A DNA stretch of 58,684 nt. Source: Gammaproteobacteria bacterium HGW-Gammaproteobacteria-3 (GTDB taxonomy: Bacteria; Pseudomonadota; Gammaproteobacteria; Methylococcales; Methylomonadaceae). The stretch covers positions 1 through 58,684 of the forward strand of contig PGZD01000021.1 of the NCBI GenBank assembly GCA_002843155.1. Reading direction: 5' to 3'. Position numbers and translations under genes: made by a program. This document shows, one piece after another, positions 37,929-47,460 of the stretch. The first letter of the stretch is position 1. Each line of letters starts with the position of its first letter. Under the pieces are notes generated by a model. That model was given only the letters and a program-made list of their open reading frames with translations, was not told the DNA's origin and searched no databases.

Positions 37929-38309
37929 TTATTGTTGGTTGGCTTTACGGGCCGCTTCCGCAAACATCATCTGTTTCAGGACATTGCGTGTCGATTGCAG
38001 CCGCAATTGTTTGAGGTGGCGGTCGGCAATGACCGCCGGCACTTTTTCCTCGATATAGACTTTACGTATGACAGCCAGTTCGTTTTCGCATTTTTTGACA
38101 ATGGCTTCGGTTCCTGAACGGATATCCTGCTTGAGAGCTGCGGCGGCCTGCATTTCCCGTGCGATACATTTATGGTATTGATAGCGGGAAGCCTGGATTT
38201 TTTTTATGGTGGCGTCGGACAGCGTAGTGTTATGCCATTCGTTTTTGGCGTCATCGGCAAAGGCTATGGCGCAAGTCAGCAATAGCGTGGAAAATAATAG
38301 TTGTTTCAT
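37929..38309 (-). CDS. Small secreted protein of unknown function
   Basis: From the ATG at 38309 the product has 126 residues, with a clear signal peptide (MKQLLFSTLLLTCAIAFADD). The mature part is helical, charged and contains two cysteines (YHKCIARE, VKKCENEL) about 35 residues apart, which might form a disulfide in the periplasm. An ATG at 38330 adds seven residues. It lies 16 bases before the DUF2760 gene on the same strand and is therefore probably the first gene of the Hsp70-like unit. I do not recognise a family. Confidence 0.7.
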   Translation of the reverse strand: MKQLLFSTLLLTCAIAFADDAKNEWHNTTLSDATIKKIQASRYQYHKCIAREMQAAAALKQDIRSGTEAIVKKCENELAVIRKVYIEEKVPAVIADRHLKQLRLQSTRNVLKQMMFAEAARKANQQ

Positions 38310-38460
38310 GATAATCCTCGTCCGTTTCAAAGTCGGTTAAAGTGATTTTACTCGAACTGACGGTAAATGAATAATCGAACGCGGCTATCCGGCATAACCT
38401 CCGGATTTTAGCGGCTACGGATGCCCTGAAAAAAAGCCCCGCAAATACAATTTCAACAAA

Positions 38461-38475
38461 GCCGCGCGAAGTATA
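38461..38475. repeat. Solo copy of the MITE terminal sequence
   Basis: GCCGCGCGAAGTATA matches the right end of the element at 40798-41055, including the flanking TA. No partner end is visible nearby. The rest of the 38310-38619 gap should contain the divergent promoters, but none is clear. Confidence 0.5.
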
Positions 38476-38619
38476 AACCTTGATGCCCGGCACGGCGGCG
38501 CGTAAGGGTTTAGCACGAATATGACACGGAACGATAATTTATCTGAACAATGCAGGCGACTTCAGCGATTTTATTTTTTATCATAACGTTCCACGCTTTT
38601 TTCTTGTTAAGGGAAAATC

Positions 38620-39951
38620 ATGTCCGCTAAAACTTGTAATTTCAGGCTGTTTTTCAACGATAATATCTGGATGCTGCCCGAGTCGGGCATGAAAGGTTCA
38701 ACCCTCCGGTTATTCCGGGTTACAAAAATCATGCTGCTGTCGGTTCGAGGTTTTGTCGATGATCTTTGTCTGCTGCGCTCATCAGCTCTGACGCTCTATA
38801 GTTTATTGTCAATCGTACCTGTTTTCGCCCTGTTGTTCGGCGTCGCCAAAGGTTTTGGCTTTGAACAAATGCTCAAGGAAAGGATTCTGGAACAAATGCA
38901 GCAACAGGACACCGTAGCCTTGCAGTTGTTAAATTTTGCCGAAAACATGCTGGCCAGTACCAAAGGCGGGGTGGTGGCGGGTATTGGTGTTGTCGTGTTG
39001 TTCTGGACGGTGATCAAGGTCATCGGTAATATCGAGGAATCTTTTAACGCTATCTGGCGGATTAAACACAGCCGACCCCTGAGCCGCAAGTTGAGCGATT
39101 ATCTTGCGCTGATGTTTCTGGCACCGATTTTGTTGATTATATCCAGTAGCATTACCGTGTTTCTTAAAACGCAAATTACCTGGTTGATGACAATGATTCG
39201 CTTGCCTGAAACAGGCGTCTGGGTGGTATTGAAAATGCTGGGCTTGTCACCACTGGTTATTATGTCCGCCTTGTTCACTTTTTTGTTTGTCTTTATACCC
39301 AACCATAAAATCAATTTAAAAGCCGCCGGAGTAGCGGGCGTTGTTACCGGTATTTTGTATCAAACTTTGCAGTGGGCTTATTTAAGCCTGCAAATTGGCG
39401 CATCCAGTTATAACGCCATTTATGGCAGCTTTGCCGCACTGCCTTTATTCATAATATCCTTACAGATGGGCTGGATGATTGTTTTGTTCGGTTGCGAGAT
39501 GTGTTTTTACCTGCAAAATTACGCCAGTTATCGGAATCATAAAAAATTTTCGGAACTCAGTTTTTTGTTGCAAAAAACCATTGCCTTGCAAGCCATGCGT
39601 CTTTTGGCGCTGCGTTTCATCAATAAAAAACCGCCACTAACCACTGCCGACATCGCCCGTGAACTGGCCGTGCCGATTGCCTGCGTACAACCGGTCATAA
39701 CCCGCTTGCGGCAAAGCCAACTCATTGTCGAAGTCAAGACTGACGAGGGCGAAGGCGCCAGATTTCAACCCGCGCTCGATACCGGACAGCTCAGCGTGGC
39801 GTTAGTGATCAAGGCATTGGAGCGCCAAGGACAAAATGACCTTCCTGAAACAAGCGGTATTGAATCGAGTTTACAAATCGTCGAAAAAATCGAAGCGGAG
39901 ATCGATGCCGCGTATGGCAGGCATTTGATTTGTGATCAAATAGGGGAATGA
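38620..39951 (+). CDS. YihY/BrkB family inner-membrane protein with C-terminal winged-helix-like domain
   Basis: This 443-residue protein has about six transmembrane segments (roughly residues 65-300) typical of the YihY/virulence factor BrkB family (SALTLYSLLSIVPVFALLFG, FNAIWRIKHSRPLSRKLSDY). A soluble C-terminal extension of ~130 residues follows, whose LTTADIARELAVPIACVQPV-type sequence looks like a winged helix. The family was once called ribonuclease BN by mistake. Its role is not settled, with envelope integrity or transport proposed. Several in-frame ATGs exist near the start. Confidence 0.88.
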   Translation: MSAKTCNFRLFFNDNIWMLPESGMKGSTLRLFRVTKIMLLSVRGFVDDLCLLRSSALTLYSLLSIVPVFALLFGVAKGFGFEQMLKERILEQMQQQDTVALQLLNFAENMLASTKGGVVAGIGVVVLFWTVIKVIGNIEESFNAIWRIKHSRPLSRKLSDYLALMFLAPILLIISSSITVFLKTQITWLMTMIRLPETGVWVVLKMLGLSPLVIMSALFTFLFVFIPNHKINLKAAGVAGVVTGILYQTLQWAYLSLQIGASSYNAIYGSFAALPLFIISLQMGWMIVLFGCEMCFYLQNYASYRNHKKFSELSFLLQKTIALQAMRLLALRFINKKPPLTTADIARELAVPIACVQPVITRLRQSQLIVEVKTDEGEGARFQPALDTGQLSVALVIKALERQGQNDLPETSGIESSLQIVEKIEAEIDAAYGRHLICDQIGE

Positions 39952-40019
39952 AGCGAGAAATACCGTTCGAAATAAGAGTGATACCTAAATCCTGCAACGC
40001 AAAGGCTCCAAAAAACAAA

Positions 40020-40295
40020 TAAACATTCCAGCCTGAGTCGGTGCCGCCCGATTTAAGGCTGACTCCAGTCCTTCCCGAGCCAATCGCTCCCGGACGCGTT
40101 TAACGGTGCGTGTCAAATGCCAAAGGTTTCACTGATTTGTTTATACTGCCAACTTTCATCTAAGTCACTGACATCCGCCTTGAGCAATATTTCAGCATGA
40201 AGTCTTTTATGGGCCGCCACTTTGCCCTTGTGAATTAAACTCTCCAAATCGGTGCGTTCATGTTCCGTTAGACGCACTATGTATTTCTTTGCCAA
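40020..40295 (-). pseudogene. Relic of an IS630-family transposase (N-terminal part)
   Basis: The minus strand encodes MAKKYIVRLTEHERTDLESL, then KGKVAAHKRLHAEILLKADV up to ISETFGI, and after one frameshift RTVKRVRERLAREGLESALN. This is the helix-turn-helix N terminus of IS630-type transposases. The DDE catalytic part is missing. IS630 elements insert at TA, the same target as the MITE 500 bases away. 40296-40797 shows nothing I can support; a 63-codon open frame at 40372-40563 lacks any recognisable feature. Confidence 0.75.
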
Positions 40296-40797
40296 CTGTC
40301 TACCCCTTTAATGTACAAAGCAATGGGAGCCGGAAACCGTCAGAACCTATTCAGTTCGGGTGGCCGGCAAATTACTCATCGGCAATCGGCAATTGACGCT
40401 GAAAACGTCTGACAGCCATCTGTATCCAAAGATATGGTTCGATTGGGTGGCGGTCGGCGCGCTTCCTTGATGGCAACCCTGCCCAAGGATAACCGTCTAA
40501 GCCAAGGTCTTTGTTGAGAAAGGAGATGGCTGCTTGCCTTCGGCTTTTCAACTTACAGTTCACGCCTCGCTTATCAGGTAAAATAATTGGTATCAGCCGG
40601 TATTGACCGGAAAATATAGGCGTGGAAGCGCATGCCTAACAACTATTCTGTACTGATTTAACGCCTGTTTCGCCCTCTTTTTTGGGTTTGCAGGATTACG
40701 GTGAAAGTTCGTCATTTTGCGCTCATTATCTGTTTTTGTGATATACAAAAACTTTCATTTTCCGGGGTGATGCTGCGCTTTCATGAACGTTAGGTTA

Positions 40798-41055
40798 TAC
40801 TTCGCGCGGCCGAAGTTTGCGGATTTTAGACTTAAGTTATTTTGTTCGACGCTGACACGAAAGTAAGCGGTAGACTGCGTCGGGAACAGGCAGTCGAGAG
40901 CAAGGCGCGAAAACTTGAGCGTAGCCCGAGCTATATGACTGTTTTCGCAAAGCTTCCGCTCTTGGCTCACGCCCTTTACCTACATCCCTGTAGACAACAC
41001 CGCTATCGGACAAAATAGCACGTTAGCTTAACAGCAAATGTGGCCGCGCGAAGTA
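40798..41055. mobile_element. 258-bp MITE with 14-bp terminal inverted repeats and TA flanks
   Basis: TACTTCGCGCGGCC (40798-40811) and its exact complement GGCCGCGCGAAGTA (41042-41055) end the element. TA dinucleotides flank both sides (40796-40797, 41056-41057), the target duplication of IS630/Tc1-type transposition. No protein is encoded. The right ~75 bases recur inverted at 53420-53505, and a solo end lies at 38461. It sits immediately upstream of the oxidoreductase gene and may carry its promoter. Confidence 0.75.
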
Positions 41056-41088
41056 TATATCAGGCAACAAACTTTAAAGGTGGTTGAT

Positions 41089-42081
41089 ATGAAAGCAGTG
41101 CTAATGACACAAGTGGGAAGCCCTGAAGTTTTGCAGCCGGGGAAAATTGACGAACCCGTTATCAGTCGTCCCGGCGAAATGAAAATCCGCCTCAAAGCCG
41201 CAGGTATTAATCCGATCGACACCAAAGTCAGAAGTCATGGGCTTTTTTACGAGAATTCACTGCCCGCCGTTTTGGGTTGCGATGGCGCGGGTATTGTCAC
41301 CGATATAGGCGCAGAAGTGGATGATTTTAAACCCGGTGATGAAGTCTGGTTTTGTCACGGCGGTTTAGGCCGGGAACAAGGCAATTATGCCGAATATACT
41401 GTGATTGACAAGCGTTGGGTTGCCTTGAAGCCCTGCACATTAAACTTTGTCGAGGCGGCTGCTTTACCGTTGGTATTGATTACGGCCTGGGGTGCCCTGT
41501 TTGACCGTGGCGGTCTTGAAAGTGGGCAGACGGTGTTGATTCATGCAGGCGCGGGGGGCGTCGGCCATGTCGCCATTCAACTGGCCAAGCTTAAAGGCGC
41601 GCGCGTTTTGACCACGGTTAGCTCCAATGTCAAAAGGGACTTTGTAAAGTCGCTGGGAGCTGATGAAGTCATCAATTACCGGGAGCAGAATGTGTTAAAA
41701 CGGGTACTCGAATTAACCGCTAACAAAGGTGCCGATTTGGTGCTCGATACCGTGGGCGCAGAAGTCTTTAAAAACAGTATCGAAGCAACTGCGCATTTCG
41801 GCACACTGGTGACTTTGCTTGACCCCGGCCCCCTGGATTTGAGCGAAGCGCGTATGCGTAATCTCAAAATCGCTTTTGAATTGATGTTGACACCGATGCT
41901 GCGTGGTTTGGATACGGCTCGTGACCAACACATAGCACTGTTGAAGCAGTGCGCGATATGGCTGGATAATGGACGGTTAAAATGTGCGGTGAGCGCCATA
42001 CTGCCGTTAGAGCAAGCGGCGGAGGCTCATCGATTGATAGGCGAAGGTCACACGAGCGGCAAAATCGTTCTGGAAGTTTAG
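41089..42081 (+). CDS. Zinc-independent quinone oxidoreductase-like MDR protein
   Basis: This 330-residue medium-chain dehydrogenase/reductase of the quinone oxidoreductase group shows the NADPH-binding AGAGGVGHVAIQLAKL motif, the early AAGINPIDTKVRS and the C-terminal HRLIGEGHTSGKIVLEV typical of zeta-crystallin-like enzymes. Structural zinc cysteines are absent. The ATG at 41089 has a good AAAGGTGG leader. The upstream ATG at 41038 lies in the MITE end. It probably reduces quinones or unsaturated carbonyls. The gene is monocistronic and convergent with the HDOD gene. Confidence 0.9.
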   Translation: MKAVLMTQVGSPEVLQPGKIDEPVISRPGEMKIRLKAAGINPIDTKVRSHGLFYENSLPAVLGCDGAGIVTDIGAEVDDFKPGDEVWFCHGGLGREQGNYAEYTVIDKRWVALKPCTLNFVEAAALPLVLITAWGALFDRGGLESGQTVLIHAGAGGVGHVAIQLAKLKGARVLTTVSSNVKRDFVKSLGADEVINYREQNVLKRVLELTANKGADLVLDTVGAEVFKNSIEATAHFGTLVTLLDPGPLDLSEARMRNLKIAFELMLTPMLRGLDTARDQHIALLKQCAIWLDNGRLKCAVSAILPLEQAAEAHRLIGEGHTSGKIVLEV

Positions 42082-42094
42082 CAAGCCGTAATAA

Positions 42095-42955
42095 TCAACG
42101 CGCCGGATAAAAAACAGCGAAAATGTCTTCAAACTGATCGTGAACTTTATCGACGATTTGACTTAACAGGCTATCCGAAATTCCGATCGGCTCAAGACAG
42201 GTTGCATCCAGGGAAAACTCCATCTTGTTGATCAAATCTGCCGTTCTTACAATATCGGCAGCTTTTTTGTAAGGCCCTTGATAATCCGGGCTGGCATGTT
42301 GTGCGATGGTTTCGCCGATGATGCCGGGTAAATTCCAGAGCCGCGATAAATACGCACCGGCCTGGTAATGGTCAAATCCGATAATGTGCCGTTCGGCATC
42401 GACTTCCGCATAACCTGATTCCACAAAAAGTCCCACTTCCCGTGCGAGTTCCGGAATCCGGTTATAAAAAACCAGCTTGCCGATATCGTGCAACAAGCCA
42501 CAAATAAACAAAGATTCCGTGTCGCTAGGCTTTTCCCAATAATTGGCAAGTTCTTTCGCGCTAAGCGCGCAGCGCAGGCTCATTGCCCAAAATTCATGCG
42601 CGGTCAACATTCCGCCCGGCAGCGACGAGAATTTTTCGATAACCAGCGTACCTAAAACCAAATTCTGTAATTCTTCTGCGCCGACAAGGTTAATGGCGTG
42701 ATTGATTGTCGTTATTCTGGCGGGAAAGCCAAAAAAGGCGCTGTTGACCAGTTTTAACAATCGCATCGATAAAGCCGGATCCTTATCGATAATTTGACCG
42801 GCATCACTGATAGGCCTGTTTGGATCTTCGATGATGTTTTTCAGTTGAAAATAGATGGCCGGGGGCGATGTCAATTGCAAATTGCCTCTGAACAAGTCGG
42901 CAAGGGTGAAATCGGCAGGACTGACAGAGGACATGGGTGAAATTGAATGATTCAT
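42095..42955 (-). CDS. HDOD domain signalling protein
   Basis: This 286-residue protein consists almost entirely of an HDOD domain (about 30-225), a degenerate HD phosphohydrolase fold used as a signalling or protein-interaction module. The segment ICGLLHDIGKLVFYN keeps the HD pair, and the N-terminal LPSPPA-like start of the domain is LTSPPAIYFQLKNIIEDPNR. Such proteins act in two-component, stress or c-di-GMP circuits. It is divergent from the receiver-GGDEF-EAL gene, with about 130 bases between the starts, suggesting a shared circuit. Confidence 0.9.
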   Translation of the reverse strand: MNHSISPMSSVSPADFTLADLFRGNLQLTSPPAIYFQLKNIIEDPNRPISDAGQIIDKDPALSMRLLKLVNSAFFGFPARITTINHAINLVGAEELQNLVLGTLVIEKFSSLPGGMLTAHEFWAMSLRCALSAKELANYWEKPSDTESLFICGLLHDIGKLVFYNRIPELAREVGLFVESGYAEVDAERHIIGFDHYQAGAYLSRLWNLPGIIGETIAQHASPDYQGPYKKAADIVRTADLINKMEFSLDATCLEPIGISDSLLSQIVDKVHDQFEDIFAVFYPAR

Positions 42956-43086
42956 TACACTGAAAACTTATAATTATTGTCCTTAAAGCATAGGAGATCT
43001 GGGTGATATTTCAAGATGACAGTCTATAATTGATTCCTGAGGCTCTCTTTGAGTCGGCAGTTTTCAGTACATCATGCGTGGATAAG

Positions 43087-44919
43087 ATGTTAAATAAAGG
43101 CCAGCGCCGGAAAAAAATCATTATTGCCGATAGCAATCAGGCAATAATCATACAGATTGAAGCTATTTTACGAAGCATGGGCTTCAATAATATTTCGTTT
43201 GCCGCTGAATACGGGGAAATATACCGTATTCTCAGGCCTTACCATGACCGTCCTGAAAACCTGGGGCTGGTGATTGTCGATGAACAACTGCCGGGTGGCG
43301 AGATCAATGAGATGAGCCGGTTGCTATCGCTGGAACAAAATGGTGGCGCTTTGCCTTTCATCATTCTCAGAAGCCGTGAGGCGGAGGCTTTCGAAACTTC
43401 GGGCGACTCAAGCGATTTGATCTGTGAACTGGCTAAGCCCGTCGATACAGCCGCTTTGAAACTTTCAGTCGAACTACTGATCCTGCTGAAAGACGAACGT
43501 TTTCTAAGGCATAAGCAAGAAGAAAAACTGCTGTCCGAATTAGCGACGCGGAAACTTTTGGACGCCAAATTGAAATATCTGGTGGGTCATGATGAATTAA
43601 CCGGTCTGATGAACCGTAACAATCTGAACCAGCATGTCTTTTTGAGCCTGACACGCAATAAAAAGCTGCAACAAAACGGTGCATTGCTACTGATCGATTT
43701 GGACCGGTTCGGATTGATCAATGACCTGGAAGGTTTTGATGTCGCTGATCAGATCATTGTCAGTGTGGTAACCTTGATCAGGCAAACGCTCCAGCAAAAC
43801 GCCTGGTTTGCCCGCATCGCTGCCGATGAGTTTTGTCTGTATTTTGAACATATCACGGAGGATAACGCGCGCATCATTGCCGAAACCATCCGTCAGCAAC
43901 TCAATGACTACCGCTTCAACACAGGTACTGTTTGCTACACGATAACAGCTTCCATAGGCATTGCCACCCTGCAATCCTTCAAGATTATCCAGCGTCCGGA
44001 AGAATTGCTCTCCAGAGCGCATCAGGCGTGCTATATGGCCAAGCAGAACGGCCGCAACATGGTGTGGCTGTATAATGAAAACGATACCATGATAAAAGAG
44101 CGGCAGCGCGATGTTTTTTGGGTGCCGGTCATCCGGGATGCTTTGCTGGAGCAACGCTTCTTTTTACTGTTCCAGCCTGTGGTTAGCCTCATAAGCGGCA
44201 AGGTTTCGCATTATGAAGTGCTCATCCGTATGCGCGATTGTGACCATAAAGTCATCAGTCCGGGGGAGTTTATTCCTGCCGCCGAACGCATGGGTTTGAT
44301 TCACAGTATCGATTTATGGGTGATGGAAAATGCCATTGATTTCCTGGCGCTGTTGCCGCCTGAATCGGCTGATGTTTCGTTATCCATCAATTTATCCGGC
44401 ACGGCTTTTCAGGACGATGCGCTATTGCCTGCACTCAAGCGTAAACTGGAACTCTCCTGGGTGAATGCAAAACGCATTACTTTTGAAATTACCGAGACCG
44501 CCGCCATTGATAATTTTGAACAAACCCGGCAAATGATTCAGCAAATAAGAACTTTGGGTTGCCGCTTCGCCCTGGATGATTTTGGCGCGGGTTTTTGTTC
44601 TTTTAATTATCTCAAAAAATTTCCGGTCGATTATGTCAAAATCGACGGCCAGTTCATTCAAAACCTGACTAATGACGATACCGACCAGGTGCTGGTCAAA
44701 TCGATGAATGAAATCGCCCATCAACTGGGAAAAAAAACGATTGCCGAATTCATTGAATCGCCCGCCGTATTGAACATTCTGATCGCGCTGGGCATCGACT
44801 ACGGACAAGGCTATATTTTTGGTCGGCCCAGTTTGCAGTTGCTTGAAAAAGGTTCTGTGCCTTTGCCGCAAATACTCTTGAGTCATCAGGAACAGCAGCA
44901 TGGGATAAAAGGTTATTAA
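43087..44919 (+). CDS. Receiver-GGDEF-EAL protein, probably a c-di-GMP phosphodiesterase
   Basis: From the ATG at 43087 the protein has 610 residues. Residues 10-130 form a receiver domain (IIIADSNQ, phospho-acceptor Asp in VIVDEQLPGG). A GGDEF domain follows with the catalytic motif degenerate (RIAADEFCLYF), so cyclase activity is unlikely. An EAL domain starts with YEVLIRM and keeps FEITE, LDDFGAGFCSF, VDYVKIDGQFI and the late IAEFIE, so the phosphodiesterase side looks intact. A TTG start at 43030 would add 19 residues without domain content. It is divergent from the HDOD gene. Confidence 0.9.
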   Translation: MLNKGQRRKKIIIADSNQAIIIQIEAILRSMGFNNISFAAEYGEIYRILRPYHDRPENLGLVIVDEQLPGGEINEMSRLLSLEQNGGALPFIILRSREAEAFETSGDSSDLICELAKPVDTAALKLSVELLILLKDERFLRHKQEEKLLSELATRKLLDAKLKYLVGHDELTGLMNRNNLNQHVFLSLTRNKKLQQNGALLLIDLDRFGLINDLEGFDVADQIIVSVVTLIRQTLQQNAWFARIAADEFCLYFEHITEDNARIIAETIRQQLNDYRFNTGTVCYTITASIGIATLQSFKIIQRPEELLSRAHQACYMAKQNGRNMVWLYNENDTMIKERQRDVFWVPVIRDALLEQRFFLLFQPVVSLISGKVSHYEVLIRMRDCDHKVISPGEFIPAAERMGLIHSIDLWVMENAIDFLALLPPESADVSLSINLSGTAFQDDALLPALKRKLELSWVNAKRITFEITETAAIDNFEQTRQMIQQIRTLGCRFALDDFGAGFCSFNYLKKFPVDYVKIDGQFIQNLTNDDTDQVLVKSMNEIAHQLGKKTIAEFIESPAVLNILIALGIDYGQGYIFGRPSLQLLEKGSVPLPQILLSHQEQQHGIKGY

Positions 44920-45080
44920 AAGAAGATAAAAAACTTCATTTTTTATATAATCAGCGGTTCGAGAAAACTTACACGAGTTTATCTGCCATCTCAAACCGCT
45001 TTCCTTCCGAATCCTTTGTTCATTTTGTGCAGATAGCGTTTAGTGGCTTAAGTTTCAACGCTAAATTAAAGACACGCAAA

Positions 45081-47450
45081 ATGGCAAAACAACCCCGAAA
45101 AACAGTCGGCGCCCGAAAGCCCGTAAAACGAAAAAGCACCGTTCGAAGGGCTCGGAAATCGACTTCAAACCGAAGCTTTGGCTGGTTTAAAAGTATCCTT
45201 GTGCTGAGTTTTGTGTTATCGCTATTTTTACTGTCTAGCTATATAGGTTACCTGGACTATCATGTCCGCGAGCAATTCGAAGGCAAGCGCTGGGCTATCC
45301 CGGCCCGGGTCTACGCCAATGCCGAAGAACTGTACCCAGGTTCCGGACTATCCATAGCCGCTTTTGAAAATCTACTGCAGCAATTGCATTATCGGCAGGA
45401 TAAGCACCTGGCTTCGGAAGGCACTTATGTCCGTACCGGCTTGCAAGTCAAGCTTAAAACCCGCGCGTTCAGCTTTTGGGATCAACCACAGGACAGCCAG
45501 CGGCTCAGGATAAGCTTTTCACCGGCCGAAATTACCGGTATCAGCGATTTATCAAATGGTAATGAACTTGCCATAGTGCGCCTGGATCCGCTTCAAATCG
45601 GCAGCTTTTATCCTACCCGTAAAGAAGACCGCATCTTGATCAAACTGGCGGAAACGCCCGACACCTTGATTCACGGCCTGCTGGCCACTGAAGACCGGGA
45701 TTTTTACCGGCATCACGGCGTTTCCATCAAAGCCATAGCCCGCGCAATGTGGGCCAATGTGCGCGCTGGCGGTATTGTCCAGGGCGGCAGTACGATTACC
45801 CAGCAATTGATCAAAAATTTTTATCTGAGCTCCGAACGCAGCTTATGGCGCAAAATAAACGAAGTATTTATGGCGTTGATCATCGAATACCGTTATAGCA
45901 AAGATGAAATTCTCGAAGCTTATCTCAACGAAGTGTTTTTGGGTCAAGACGGCGCCAGCGCGGTGCACGGTTTCGGGTTGGCCAGTGAATTCTATTTCGG
46001 GCAGCCTTTAAAGAATTTACCGCTGGCCGAGGTTGCAAGCTTGGTGGCTTTGGTGCGCGGCCCATCCTATTATGATCCGCGCCGACATGAGCAGAGGGCT
46101 TTGGATCGCCGCAATCTGGTGCTCGATAAAATGCATCAGGAAGGCTATATCACCCAAAAGCAAATGCTGGCCGCAGAGCAACAGCCTCTCCAAGTAATTC
46201 CACAAACTCATCGGTCGGTTAACCGTTATCCGGCATTCATGCAACTGGTCAAGCGGCAGTTGACCGAAGAATACCAGGATGACGATTTAACGTCGGAAGG
46301 GCTCAAAATATTCACGACGCTGGAGCCTGGCGTGCAGAATGCCCTGGAACAAACGCTGGAAAGAAAAATTCCGGAGCTGGAAAAAAACCGGCGTGTCCAT
46401 GATTTGGAAGCGGCCGTCATTGTTACGCGCCGGGAAGGGGGCGAAATTGTCGGGATGGCCGGCGGCAAAGAAGCCACCAACGCGGGCTTCAACCGTGCGC
46501 TGGATGCCGTGCGGCCGATAGGCTCCCTGATCAAGCCGGTGGTCTATTTGACGGCGCTGGAGTATCCTGACAAATACACGGCAATCACGCGGGTCAGCGA
46601 TACGCAGATCAAAGTCAAAGGCAGCCATGGCAAAGTTTGGGCGCCTGCCAATTATGATCACAAAGAACATGGCGAAGTACCGCTGCACACGGCTTTATCG
46701 CACTCGTACAATCTCGCCACCGTCCACATCGGCATGGATGTAGGCATTGCCCGCGTAGCCAAAACGCTCAAAAACATGGGCGTGACCCGGCCGGTCAAGT
46801 TATTCCCTTCGTTATTGCTGGGCGCCTCCGAATTGACTCCTCTGGAAGTGACCCAGATGTATCAAACCCTGGCTGGCGACGGTTTTGCCACACCGTTGCG
46901 GGCTATTCGTGGCGTCATCGATAGCGAAGGCAAGCGTCTCCAAAGCTATCCGTTTACAGTCAGGCAAACGATCGACCCTGCGGCAGCTTATATCACCAAC
47001 ACGCTGTTGCAGGAAGTGATGACTGAGGGCACCGGTAGCTCCGCATATCAAAGTTTGCCTAAAAACTTTGGTCTGGCGGGCAAAACCGGCACCACCGATG
47101 ACTTGAAAGACAGTTGGTTTGCAGGTTTTAGTGGTGATTATCTGTCGGTGGTCTGGCTGGGACGCGACGACAACAAACCGGCCGGACTCAGCGGCGCCAG
47201 TGGCGCGCTTAAAGTCTGGACCGACTTGATGCGGCAAATTTCAATGCGCCCTGTAACCTTGACGCCACCGGATAATATCGATACCGTCTGGATCGACCCC
47301 GCTACCGGTTTGCTGGCCAATAAAGACTGCGAAGGTGTCAGGCAATACCCTTTTGTAAGGGGTTCCGCTCCGACTGCTGCATCCCCTTGTGTTGAAATTC
47401 AGCGCAATGAAAGCAAAAGCTGGTTTAATGAATTTTTCGATCATTTTTAA
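45081..47450 (+). CDS. mrcB: Penicillin-binding protein 1B
   Basis: This bifunctional peptidoglycan synthase has 789 residues: a basic cytoplasmic N terminus, one transmembrane helix (about 35-55), a UB2H-like region, a GT51 glycosyltransferase domain (ATEDRDFYRHHGVSIKAIAR, GGSTITQQLIKN, LNEVFLGQ) and a transpeptidase domain with SxxK in RPIGSLIKP, SYN in LSHSYNLAT and KTGTT in LAGKTGTTDD. The ATG at 45081 begins MAKQPRKTVG. A start at 45027 adds residues without family support. It is followed 10 bases later by lolA. The 161 bases upstream contain an isolated TATAAT (44946-44951) with a poor -35. Confidence 0.96.
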   Translation: MAKQPRKTVGARKPVKRKSTVRRARKSTSNRSFGWFKSILVLSFVLSLFLLSSYIGYLDYHVREQFEGKRWAIPARVYANAEELYPGSGLSIAAFENLLQQLHYRQDKHLASEGTYVRTGLQVKLKTRAFSFWDQPQDSQRLRISFSPAEITGISDLSNGNELAIVRLDPLQIGSFYPTRKEDRILIKLAETPDTLIHGLLATEDRDFYRHHGVSIKAIARAMWANVRAGGIVQGGSTITQQLIKNFYLSSERSLWRKINEVFMALIIEYRYSKDEILEAYLNEVFLGQDGASAVHGFGLASEFYFGQPLKNLPLAEVASLVALVRGPSYYDPRRHEQRALDRRNLVLDKMHQEGYITQKQMLAAEQQPLQVIPQTHRSVNRYPAFMQLVKRQLTEEYQDDDLTSEGLKIFTTLEPGVQNALEQTLERKIPELEKNRRVHDLEAAVIVTRREGGEIVGMAGGKEATNAGFNRALDAVRPIGSLIKPVVYLTALEYPDKYTAITRVSDTQIKVKGSHGKVWAPANYDHKEHGEVPLHTALSHSYNLATVHIGMDVGIARVAKTLKNMGVTRPVKLFPSLLLGASELTPLEVTQMYQTLAGDGFATPLRAIRGVIDSEGKRLQSYPFTVRQTIDPAAAYITNTLLQEVMTEGTGSSAYQSLPKNFGLAGKTGTTDDLKDSWFAGFSGDYLSVVWLGRDDNKPAGLSGASGALKVWTDLMRQISMRPVTLTPPDNIDTVWIDPATGLLANKDCEGVRQYPFVRGSAPTAASPCVEIQRNESKSWFNEFFDHF

Positions 47451-47460
47451 GAGAACAACC

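Noticed and set aside
40372-40563. 63-codon frame between the IS630 relic and the MITE
   Set aside because: No start signal, no domain, compositionally unremarkable; likely chance.
40633-40799. Possible attC-like site between GCCTAAC and GTTAGGT
   Set aside because: The boxes fit, but the ~165-base length exceeds the usual range and the interior shows no consistent palindrome.
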